Of a DNA stretch of 7,551 nucleotides, positions 1 through 6,518 are shown in pieces. Both the position numbers and the translations under genes were made by a program. Origin of the DNA: Verrucomicrobiota bacterium (GTDB taxonomy: Bacteria; Verrucomicrobiota; Verrucomicrobiia; Verrucomicrobiales; Akkermansiaceae); assembly GCA_026397695.1 (NCBI GenBank), contig JAPLUJ010000438.1, positions 1 to 7,551 on the forward strand, read 5' to 3'. Under the pieces are notes generated by a model, which saw nothing but the letters and a program-made list of their open reading frames with translations, was not told the DNA's origin and made no database searches. Position 1 is the stretch's first letter; each line of letters begins with the position of its first letter.

Positions 1-2
1 CA

Positions 3-3000
3 CTGGTCACGATGAAGGTCTCACCCACCGGGGCTGACTCGCGCGGCATGGAGATGTTGAACTCCGCTCTAACAGGCAAGGTGGCGGATGACGGTGGCAG
101 CGTTTCGTTCCGGCTCAAGGGCACCGCGCGCGCGGCAACAGAGGGATCGGCCGTAGAGTTGTTAGGTGGCGGCGCGGCCCTGGCGGATGGAGTTACGGGT
201 GACGGCTGGCACGTGGCCTTGCGCAAAACCGGCGAGACATGGGTTTATGACCTGGTGGCCGAGCGCAGCGGCGAATTTCCGATAGATGTCGCCTTCGAGG
301 TGCCGGTGGCCCGCAAGGGCGATTGGCGAACCATCGGCTTCAACCTGCCGACCGGGGTGATTGTTCCGGTGATGATAGCCGGCTTGGCTGGCAGTGTGGC
401 GTTTGACAACGCCCTGCCCGTGGTTCCGGAATTCAGTGACAAACAATGGCGTGGGTTTCTTCCGGCCAGCGGACTGGGCACGATGGCGTGGCACGCGAAG
501 GACAAGGTGGCCGACGGAACGTTGTTTTTCTCCAGCACGGAAACCACCGATGTGCGCGTCGGCAGCGGGCTGTTACGGCAGATGACCGTGGTGGACCTGC
601 GCGTCCTGCAAGGAAAACTCGGCGAGTTGAACCTAACACTCGACGGCCCGGGTGAAGTGCTGTCCGTCTCGGGCGATCCAGTGCTCGGCTGGGCGGTTAA
701 AGAAAGCGGCGGCAAGCGCCGGCTCGAAGTGAAGTTGAGCCGCCCGATCGAAGGGGCCGGGCGGGTGGTCATCGAAGCACAGGCCGCGCTCGGCGGCTTT
801 CCGGTCAAGGCGGAGGCGTTGCGCATGGCACCGGTCGGCGCGCTGCGTCACAGCGGGTGGCTGCGGGTGGCCAACGACGGTGCTGTTAGAATCGAGGTGG
901 CCAACGCGAAGGGGTTGATCCAACTAGCGCCCGGCCAATTTCCCGGCGGTGTGGACGAGAATCTGCGACAGGTGTTTGTCTATCGGTTTCCGTCGGTGGA
1001 TTATACCTATACCGTCAATGCCAATCAGGTGCTGCCAGAGGTGGGCCTCACTGAGGTAACAGTTTACGAACTTGCGGAAACCGACCGCCGGGTGACGGCG
1101 GATCTGGAACTCGACATCCGCGAGGCGCCGTTGCGCGAATGGGAGATGGAAATCCCGGCCGATCACGCGGTGGCCGCGGTGAGCGGTGCCGAGGTGGCGG
1201 ATTATGCGGTGGGCGGCGATGTAAAGGACGGCAAGCGCAAACTCAAAATCCTCTTCAAACAAGCTGTTAGCAGCCGGCAACTCGTCAGCATTCGGCTGGA
1301 AAAAAACGCGGCGGCGAAAGCGGGTGCGTGGGATCTCCAACCGCTCGGCTTCCCGGGGGTGAAGTCACGCCGCGGATACATCGGCGCGGTGACCGCCGCT
1401 GGATACCGCCTAACAGCCGGCAAGACCACGGGTGTCGCCGAGGTGCCCATCACGTTTTTTCCGAAAAAGACCAAAGGCTTGCAACAGGCATTCCGTTTGC
1501 GCGAGGACACCTGGACCGTGGGACTCACGGTCGAGGCGCTCGGCCAAAGCATTCATGCCGACGTGTTCCATCTCTACTCGCTCAAGGCGGGAGCGGTTTA
1601 TGGCAGCGTGCTGATGAACTTCTTCGTGGTCGGCGCGCCGGCGACGGAATGGAAAATCTCGGTGCCCGAGGGGATCGGCAACATCGATGTCTCCGGACAG
1701 AACGTCGGGCGCGATTGGCGGCATGATGTCAAAACCCACACGGTGATTGTTCCGCTGTCACGCCCGGTTCTGGGCACCGGCACGATTCTCCTCACATTCG
1801 AGCAACCGATGAACTCGCGCGGTGGCAAACTATCACCCGGCGAGGTTTTTCCGTTAGGCGTGCAGGGCGAGCGTGGTTACGTCCAGGTGGTGAGTCCGCT
1901 GCAGGTGAACCAAAAGTCCGCCAGCGAGGGTTCATTGTTAGCGATAGATGCCACCGAGTTGCCTGCGGAGTTCCGCCTGTTGAGCAGCGCCCCCACGCTC
2001 GGCGTCTGGCAATACACCGCACGGGATTTCAAGATCGACATGGAGATCGAATGGTTCGAGCCCGGCGAAACCGTCGGCCAGGTGGTTGATTTCCAAAAGC
2101 TCACCAGCCGGGTATCGCGTGACGGCCAATGGGTGACGGACGCGCGGATTTTCGTGAAATCGCGCGGTCGCGGCGCACTGCGCATGGTGTTTCCGCAAGG
2201 CGCGGTGTTGTGGGAAGCGAAGGTCGATGGCGAGGCGGTGAACGCGCGTACGGACGACGGTGGGGAAATCCTCGTGCCACTGCCTGCACGGCTCGATCCC
2301 AATCAAGCGGTGGAGGTTTCCTTGCGCTACGGTGCCCGCTCCGAAAAACCTAACAAACCACGCCTGGTCGCGCCGAAACTCGACGTACCGGTGGTGATCG
2401 GCGAGTGGATGATTTCCGGCTTAAACACAGGCAACCCGCTGGGTGTTAGAAAAATCCTCGCGCTCGTCTGCGGTCTGTTATTCGTCGTGCTGGCGGTGGG
2501 CCTCGGATGGTGCGCGGCGGTGACCGGGCGCGGCGGTTCGGCGGTGTTGGAATATGCCGCGCCGGTGGTGGCGGCGAATGGCGAGGTGTCGGTTGTCATC
2601 GGCAACCTGCCGACATGGCTGGCACGCACCGGCTGGGGCGTCTGGCTGGGTTTCATTCCCGGCACGCTGGTGGCACTCCGCGGATTGGTTAGAGGAAACC
2701 GCTGGTGGACGGGTTGCGGGCTGGTGCTGGTGGTGGCCGCATTTCTATCGATTCGCGGGGGTGCGCCATTGTTCTTCGGGATTGTCTCCTGGGTCGGCAT
2801 GGTTTGGTGGATTCCAAGATTACATCAGACAATCCGCGGCATGAGAAAACCCAAGGCAACGGTTGCCGTGGCGGCGGCCATGGCCCTCACCTGCTTGATG
2901 CCGTGGAACGCGCGCGGTGCGGAAATCCCGGCCATGAAACCTGCGGAATCGATGATCCATGACTGGCAGATCCGCGACGGCCGTCTTTTCGGCACCGTGG

Positions 3001-6000
3001 ACGTGACGTTGCGGGGCGAGGTGGGTGATCGATTTCTGCTGCTGCGCGAACCGGCCGTGCTCAGCCGCTTTGAGGGCGCGGGCTTGCGCGCGGTCAAAAT
3101 CCAGTTAGATGGCAGAAGTGTCTATGGCTTGGTGGCTGCAACCGCCGGCCGCATGACCGGTAAGGCGGAGTTTGAAATGCCGCTGGCGGATCCTTTGAAA
3201 GGCTGGGATCATCCGGGCGGTCCAGCCGCGATGCGGCGCGTCACCGTGCGTTGGAACCAGGGTGGCTGGGAGTTCTGTTGCCCCGCTGCCGCCAAGATCC
3301 AAACCCTCGATGGCTTGAAGGCGGACCAGAGTGGAGCTTTGTTAGTGTTAGGTCCGGCGGATGCCGTGAAAATCCAGGCGCGCCCGAAACAACGCAACGC
3401 CGATGCCGAGGAAACCAAGTTTTTCGCCGAGGTTGCCAATTTGTTCCTTCCCGGACCGGGCGTGGTGAACGGCCGCCACCAAGTGAGCATCCGTCCCGCC
3501 CAAGGACGCGTCACCAGTCTCACGCTGCAAGTACCTGCCGGTTTCACGGTGAGCGATGTGGTCAACGGACCGGTAGGCGCGTGGCGCTTTGACCCTGAAA
3601 AACGCGAACTCCGGCTGACCGTGGAGCCCGCGCAGAAGCAAGGGTTCTCGTTCACCATCGAAACCCAGCGCGGAGCCGGGGCCTTGCCGATGGATCTCGA
3701 ACTCGAACCGGTCCGCGTCGCGGGCTGCGCCGGTGAGGTTGGTTTGTTAGGGATCGCGTTCGGCGAGGAAGTGCAGCCGGAAACCGTCACCGTGCAAGGC
3801 CTCTCGCGGGTGAATCCCGAGGATTTCGATAACAAGCTGCTGCCGCGTGACAAGGATGGCCAGCCGCTGGCGCTGCTCCAACATGCGTTCCGTTACGGCG
3901 CGGGCGCGGTGATGGCCAAGCTCAAGGTGGCGGCGGTGGCGCCCGAGTTGCGTGCGGAATCATGGCAGCTCGTTTCGCTAGGCGAAGACCGTCTCGTGGT
4001 GGCCCTCGACCTGGCCGTCACCATCACCCGATCCGGCGTCTTCCGCCTGGATCTCGGCGTGCCGGAGGGCTTGGAAATCGAGAGCGCTACCGGCGAGGGA
4101 CTGAGCCACTGGACCGAGAGCAAGGCCGACGGCAAACGCACCGTGACCTTCCATCTATCAGGAAAAACCATGGGCCGCCGGGCATTCAGCCTGACTCTAA
4201 CCGGCCGTCCGCCAGGAGCCCAGGCGAAATGGCAGGTGCCGAGTTTCAGCCTGCGCGACGCATCCCGCGAAACCGGCGTTCTAACAGTGGTGCCCGAGCG
4301 TGGCTTGCAGGTGAGCCCGGTGGACCGGAAAAACATCTCGCAAGTCGATTCCCGCGAACTGGCCGACGGCCCCAAGGAATCCGTCCGTGCCGCATCGCGG
4401 CCGGGAGCGCTGGCCTATCGGTTGTTGCAGAGCGATTGGGCGCTCGGCCTGTCGATCAGCCGGTTAGACCCGTGGGTGACGGCGCGCGTTTTCCATGATG
4501 TGACGATTCGCGAAGGCCAGATGATCTCACGGGTGCACATCGGCTATCGGATAGAAAACGCCGCGGTCAAGTCGCTGCAGGTGCGGATTCCAGGCCTTGA
4601 TGCCACGGCCGCCGCCACCGTGCGCGCCACCGGTTCCGCGGTGGCGGATATCAGCATGATCAAGGATGATAACGGGTTGTGGGAAATTCGCTTCCAACGC
4701 GGCCTCGCCGGGGAAACCGATGTGGAACTGGAATACCAACGTCCGGGCAAGGAGGGTGGCAACGAGGCGGTGGAACCATTGGTGTTAGAACATGTCCGGC
4801 AACACACCTACTTCGTTGCGGTGCGTGCGGGTGGCCGCCTGGAACTCGAATCCGGCGTGCTGCCGCGCGGTTGGCAGCGCACCGATTGGGCGGTGGTGCA
4901 ATCCACGCTTGGCCGCACCGCGGGCAGTGTGGCACCGGTCATGTCCTTCCGCGTGGCCGATCCTGATGGGCCGCTGCCGGTTGTTTTGAAACGCCACGAG
5001 CTCGCCGGACTGCGCAAGCTCAGGGTTTCCGAAGGCACGCTCACCACCTTGCTCGCGCCCGGCGGCGACGCTCTAACCGCAGTGAACATGAAGATGCAGG
5101 TCGTGGGCAAGGGCACCTTGCGTCTCAAGCTGCCGGATGGTGCCGAGTTGTTCAACGTGTTCGTCAACGACGAAGGCGCCACGCTCGTCCGCAAGAACGG
5201 CGCTTGGTTGTTTCATGTGTTCCCGTCGCCTGAAGTCGGGCGGACTACGGTCGTGCGCTTCGTGTATTCCGCGTCGATCCGTCATGGCCAACGCCTCGAA
5301 GGACCGGTCCTCGATGTGCCGCTGGAAAATCTAACATGGCGGGTGCTGGTTCCGCAAGGCTGGCGGCTTGCCAGCCACGGCGGGGATTTCGATCTGAAGG
5401 ATGAGTCATCGATGGGATCGTTCCGCCTTCAGGACTATCAATCGTTCGTCCGCGACAAACGCGCGAGCGATACCAAAAACGCGGTCGCCCTGCTCGACCA
5501 GGCCAACGCCTGGCTCGCCGCCGGTGACCAGGAGAAAGCCGGTCTCGCGCTGGGCAACGCGGTGCGCAACGGCCAGCTCGACGCAGCATCCGGCGAGGAC
5601 GCGCGTGTCCAACTCCGCCAGCTCAAGACCCAGCAGGCGGTGCTTGGCTTGAACACCCGCCGCCAGAAGCTCACGATCGACAACCAGTTGGCCGCGCCAC
5701 AGCAGGCGGAAAACCCGCAACTCAACCGCGCGGCGGAAATGAACCCGGTGCTCAAAGGTGCCTATAACTACGATCCCAAACAATTCGACCGCTTCCTCGA
5801 GGGCAACACCGCCGATGAAAACACCGCACTCAAGGAGATCGCCAATCGCATCGTCACCCAGCAACTCGCCGCCGAACCCGCGCCCGCCGCGCTCGAAGTC
5901 ACCCTGCCCGAACGCGGCACCGTGCTTAGCTTTAGCCGCAGCGTGCAGGTCGACGGCGACCACCCGATGGCCATCGAACTCAAACTCAAACGTTCTAACA

Positions 6001-6092
6001 GAGGATTCGCGTGGCTCGCCATCCTGCTCTGCCTGCTGACCGGCGCAATGGCGGTGACGAGACGCGTGAAAAAACAAGGCGTGCTGCAATAA
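3..6092 (+). CDS. Giant two-copy exported/membrane protein, 5' end outside window
   Basis: The frame runs without a stop from the left edge to TAA at 6090-6092. The first ATG is at 12 (2026 residues from there), but codons before it are open, so the true start is probably upstream. I see no enzyme motif, and the function is unknown. The layout is: beta-rich array copy A (about 29-777); a cluster of hydrophobic segments (about 815-837, 875-893, 898-915, 920-938); a signal-peptide-like stretch at 944-970; beta-rich copy B (about 993-1756); a helical region with TPR-like character (about 1820-1885); a beta segment (1961-1996) containing VTLPERG and FSRSVQV; then one membrane helix (1999-2016) and a basic tail RRVKK. 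The architecture implies that most of the chain lies outside the cytoplasmic membrane. General resemblance is to very large uncharacterised Verrucomicrobiota/Planctomycetota proteins; this is recalled, not searched. Long uninterrupted reading and consistent GC-rich third positions make the coding call safe. Confidence 0.93.
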   Translation: MVTMKVSPTGADSRGMEMLNSALTGKVADDGGSVSFRLKGTARAATEGSAVELLGGGAALADGVTGDGWHVALRKTGETWVYDLVAERSGEFPIDVAFEVPVARKGDWRTIGFNLPTGVIVPVMIAGLAGSVAFDNALPVVPEFSDKQWRGFLPASGLGTMAWHAKDKVADGTLFFSSTETTDVRVGSGLLRQMTVVDLRVLQGKLGELNLTLDGPGEVLSVSGDPVLGWAVKESGGKRRLEVKLSRPIEGAGRVVIEAQAALGGFPVKAEALRMAPVGALRHSGWLRVANDGAVRIEVANAKGLIQLAPGQFPGGVDENLRQVFVYRFPSVDYTYTVNANQVLPEVGLTEVTVYELAETDRRVTADLELDIREAPLREWEMEIPADHAVAAVSGAEVADYAVGGDVKDGKRKLKILFKQAVSSRQLVSIRLEKNAAAKAGAWDLQPLGFPGVKSRRGYIGAVTAAGYRLTAGKTTGVAEVPITFFPKKTKGLQQAFRLREDTWTVGLTVEALGQSIHADVFHLYSLKAGAVYGSVLMNFFVVGAPATEWKISVPEGIGNIDVSGQNVGRDWRHDVKTHTVIVPLSRPVLGTGTILLTFEQPMNSRGGKLSPGEVFPLGVQGERGYVQVVSPLQVNQKSASEGSLLAIDATELPAEFRLLSSAPTLGVWQYTARDFKIDMEIEWFEPGETVGQVVDFQKLTSRVSRDGQWVTDARIFVKSRGRGALRMVFPQGAVLWEAKVDGEAVNARTDDGGEILVPLPARLDPNQAVEVSLRYGARSEKPNKPRLVAPKLDVPVVIGEWMISGLNTGNPLGVRKILALVCGLLFVVLAVGLGWCAAVTGRGGSAVLEYAAPVVAANGEVSVVIGNLPTWLARTGWGVWLGFIPGTLVALRGLVRGNRWWTGCGLVLVVAAFLSIRGGAPLFFGIVSWVGMVWWIPRLHQTIRGMRKPKATVAVAAAMALTCLMPWNARGAEIPAMKPAESMIHDWQIRDGRLFGTVDVTLRGEVGDRFLLLREPAVLSRFEGAGLRAVKIQLDGRSVYGLVAATAGRMTGKAEFEMPLADPLKGWDHPGGPAAMRRVTVRWNQGGWEFCCPAAAKIQTLDGLKADQSGALLVLGPADAVKIQARPKQRNADAEETKFFAEVANLFLPGPGVVNGRHQVSIRPAQGRVTSLTLQVPAGFTVSDVVNGPVGAWRFDPEKRELRLTVEPAQKQGFSFTIETQRGAGALPMDLELEPVRVAGCAGEVGLLGIAFGEEVQPETVTVQGLSRVNPEDFDNKLLPRDKDGQPLALLQHAFRYGAGAVMAKLKVAAVAPELRAESWQLVSLGEDRLVVALDLAVTITRSGVFRLDLGVPEGLEIESATGEGLSHWTESKADGKRTVTFHLSGKTMGRRAFSLTLTGRPPGAQAKWQVPSFSLRDASRETGVLTVVPERGLQVSPVDRKNISQVDSRELADGPKESVRAASRPGALAYRLLQSDWALGLSISRLDPWVTARVFHDVTIREGQMISRVHIGYRIENAAVKSLQVRIPGLDATAAATVRATGSAVADISMIKDDNGLWEIRFQRGLAGETDVELEYQRPGKEGGNEAVEPLVLEHVRQHTYFVAVRAGGRLELESGVLPRGWQRTDWAVVQSTLGRTAGSVAPVMSFRVADPDGPLPVVLKRHELAGLRKLRVSEGTLTTLLAPGGDALTAVNMKMQVVGKGTLRLKLPDGAELFNVFVNDEGATLVRKNGAWLFHVFPSPEVGRTTVVRFVYSASIRHGQRLEGPVLDVPLENLTWRVLVPQGWRLASHGGDFDLKDESSMGSFRLQDYQSFVRDKRASDTKNAVALLDQANAWLAAGDQEKAGLALGNAVRNGQLDAASGEDARVQLRQLKTQQAVLGLNTRRQKLTIDNQLAAPQQAENPQLNRAAEMNPVLKGAYNYDPKQFDRFLEGNTADENTALKEIANRIVTQQLAAEPAPAALEVTLPERGTVLSFSRSVQVDGDHPMAIELKLKRSNRGFAWLAILLCLLTGAMAVTRRVKKQGVLQ
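96..2342 (+). repeat. Protein-level internal duplication, copy A
   Basis: Residues about 29-777 align by eye with residues about 993-1756 in the same order. Anchor pairs are: L35-K-G37 with L1000-R-G1002; the VRVGSGLLRQM/LGELNLTLDGPGE block with LFLPGPGVVNGRH/VTSLTLQVPAGF; W501-TVGLTV with W1476-ALGLSI followed by HADVFHLYSLKAG versus TARVFHDVTIREG; and LRYGARS (Tyr773) with FVYSAS (Tyr1752). The offset drifts only from 965 to 979 residues, so the copies are collinear. Identity looks low, which points to an old duplication rather than a recent DNA repeat. No nucleotide repeat is visible. Confidence 0.75.
2454..2825 (+). other. Membrane-segment cluster linking the two copies
   Basis: Residues about 815-938 contain four hydrophobic stretches: LALVCGLLFVVLAVGLGW, WGVWLGFIPGTLVAL, WWTGCGLVLVVAAFLSI and APLFFGIVSWVGMVWW. 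Basic residues occur around them (VRK before the first, LVRGNR between the second and third, RLHQTIRGMRK after the fourth). They would place the C-terminus of copy A in the membrane. Exact topology cannot be settled, because positive charges flank several segments on both sides and the stretch at about 841-870 is only moderately hydrophobic. Confidence 0.7.
2841..2921 (+). other. Internal signal-peptide-like segment starting at Met944
   Basis: Residues 944-970 have the three parts of a Sec signal peptide: basic start MRKPK, hydrophobic core VAVAAAMALTCLM, and a polar end with small residues NARGA before EIP. It lies exactly where copy B begins. In frame it is continuous with the preceding membrane cluster, and no Shine-Dalgarno-like sequence precedes the ATG at 2841. 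It may be a relic of a once separate gene, a working membrane helix, or a site cleaved by signal peptidase that would split the chain in two. Confidence 0.6.
2988..5279 (+). repeat. Protein-level internal duplication, copy B
   Basis: This is the second copy of the beta-rich array (residues about 993-1756), matching copy A module by module. Differences include a vicinal Cys1089-Cys1090 pair in the sequence WEFCCP and a further Cys in VAGCAGEV, with no obvious counterpart in copy A. In an exported protein these cysteines could form disulfides, but nothing here proves it. Copy B is followed by about 240 further residues that copy A lacks. Confidence 0.75.
5469..6089 (+). other. C-terminal stalk and membrane anchor of the giant protein
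   Basis: After copy B, residues about 1820-1885 look like paired amphipathic helices rich in Ala, Leu, Gln and Lys (for example NAVALLDQANAWLAAGDQEKA). A polar stretch rich in Asn and Gln follows, with the Tyr/Asp-containing GAYNYDPKQFDRFLEG and a helix ending in IVTQQLAAEP. A beta-rich piece at 1961-1996 leads into a single hydrophobic helix at 1999-2016 (FAWLAILLCLLTGAMAV) and the basic tail RRVKKQ. The basic tail after the helix suggests the C-terminus stays in the cytoplasm, with the body outside. Copy A has no counterpart to this helical section. Confidence 0.7.
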
Positions 6093-6134
6093 AATTGCTG
6101 GCGAAGCGTACTCAACAGTGGGGAGTTCTGCGGC
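6093..6134. other. Short convergent gap, probable left boundary of the insertion sequence
   Basis: These 42 bp separate the stop of the giant gene from the stop of the minus-strand gene. I see no stable hairpin followed by a T run on either strand, so no terminator is called. If the two genes to the right belong to one insertion sequence, its left terminal inverted repeat should lie here or in the last codons of the minus-strand gene. It cannot be identified because the right end is outside the window. Confidence 0.4.
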
Positions 6135-6488
6135 TCAGGATTCGTCGGAATGAAGTCCGAGGCGTGTCTTGAGCCGGGAGAGTTTTAGCGCCGCATCGGC
6201 CCACTGGTCAACCAGTTTGCGGAAGCGTTTGAAATTCGCCACCTCCGCCCGCACCGCCTTGAGGTTCTCCCGCCTCAGGTATTCCGTCCGGCTCTTCATC
6301 TGGTGGGTGTAGCTGATTTGGTAGAACGGTGTCTTGCGCTCCTGCGGATTGCGGTATTGGCGGCTGATCGATCCCGGACGCATCGGGCCGAGTTGGTCCA
6401 GAGCGTGTTTGATCCGGCTGATGCGATCCTCGATTTGTTTCACTTGTTTTGATATTGTGGTTGCCATGGTGGTGGGGTTGGTGTTCAT
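6135..6488 (-). CDS. DUF6788-like small protein associated with transposase
   Basis: A 117-residue soluble, basic protein. Residues about 14-34 form a charged helix of coiled-coil type. The segment MRPGSISRQY (36-45) and the following PFYQISYTHQMKSRTEYL (54-71) match my recollection of the DUF6788 family, whose members often sit beside transposase genes. Residues about 74-112 form a long helix with RFRKLVDQWADAALKLSRLK, also typical. Family members I recall carry a cysteine cluster (CxxPxCxC-like) between these two motifs; here that stretch is RNPQERKT with no cysteine. The start at 6488 is the first Met after an in-frame stop at 6507-6509 on this strand; Met8 at 6467 is an alternative. Neither has a clear Shine-Dalgarno site. 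Role unknown; DNA binding or control of transposition is a guess from its position, divergent from the transposase gene. Confidence 0.72.
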   Translation of the reverse strand: MNTNPTTMATTISKQVKQIEDRISRIKHALDQLGPMRPGSISRQYRNPQERKTPFYQISYTHQMKSRTEYLRRENLKAVRAEVANFKRFRKLVDQWADAALKLSRLKTRLGLHSDES

Positions 6489-6489
6489 A

Positions 6490-6518
6490 CGGGTAGCATA
6501 TACACGCTACTATGTCAA
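6490..6518 (-). promoter_or_regulatory. Candidate promoter for the minus-strand gene
   Basis: On the minus strand a perfect TTGACA box lies at 6518-6513, overlapping the first codons of the transposase. Seventeen bases further is TACCCG (6495-6490), a poor -10 box. The better-looking TATATG is only 10 bases from the -35 box, too close for standard spacing. The palindrome lies between the two boxes, where an operator would block polymerase. With this placement the transcript would begin at or just inside the start codon, so it would be almost leaderless or start at Met8. Confidence 0.35.
6493..6510. promoter_or_regulatory. 18-bp imperfect palindrome between divergent start codons
   Basis: The sequence GTAGCATATACACGCTAC reads as its own reverse complement at 14 of 18 positions. 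It has perfect 5-bp arms (GTAGC/GCTAC), and the four mismatches are all transitions. It fills most of the 23 bp between the minus-strand start (6488) and the transposase start (6512). A dimeric protein bound here could control both genes; that is inference from position and symmetry. Confidence 0.5.

Larger units (their letters stand above)
69..6000. repeat. Dispersed short word TGTTAG/CTAACA (core GTTAG/CTAAC), 22 core copies
   Basis: GTTAG starts at 161, 885, 1266, 1853, 1937, 2445, 2688, 3104, 3341, 3347, 3746, 4463 and 4784. CTAAC starts at 69, 633, 1410, 2350, 4197, 4281, 5073, 5331 and 5995. Sixteen of the 22 extend to TGTTAG/CTAACA, and 19 of 22 have a purine after GTTAG. With 18 % each A and T and 32 % each G and C, about 1.3 hexamers are expected on both strands over 6 kb. 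Both stop-free codon phases are used in each orientation, giving Leu, Leu-Thr, Val-Arg, Val-Ser, Pro-Asn or Ser-Asn, so protein sequence does not drive it. Nine of about twelve TTA leucine codons in the gene sit inside this word. Confidence 0.8.

Noticed and set aside
3209..3853. 214-codon minus-strand open frame
   Set aside because: Composition rich in Ser, Pro, Arg and Thr is typical of an antisense shadow; the plus-strand reading aligns with copy A.
1410..4285. CTAACA at 1410 and 4281 as corresponding sites inherited by the two protein copies
   Set aside because: Relative to the aligned Trp501/Trp1476 pair they lie 34 and 52 residues upstream, so they are not the same site.
5406..6089. 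227-codon minus-strand open frame opposite the end of the giant gene
   Set aside because: It is an antisense shadow in GC-rich DNA with no recognisable domain. The plus strand there encodes a coherent helical region and anchor.
2841..6092. A separate second gene starting at Met944 (ATG at 2841)
   Set aside because: The upstream frame is continuous with strong membrane segments running up to it, and no ribosome binding site precedes 2841. A single chain is the simpler reading; the separate-gene idea is kept only as an evolutionary origin.
6093..6134. Bidirectional terminator between the convergent genes
   Set aside because: No stem longer than a few base pairs and no T run could be found.
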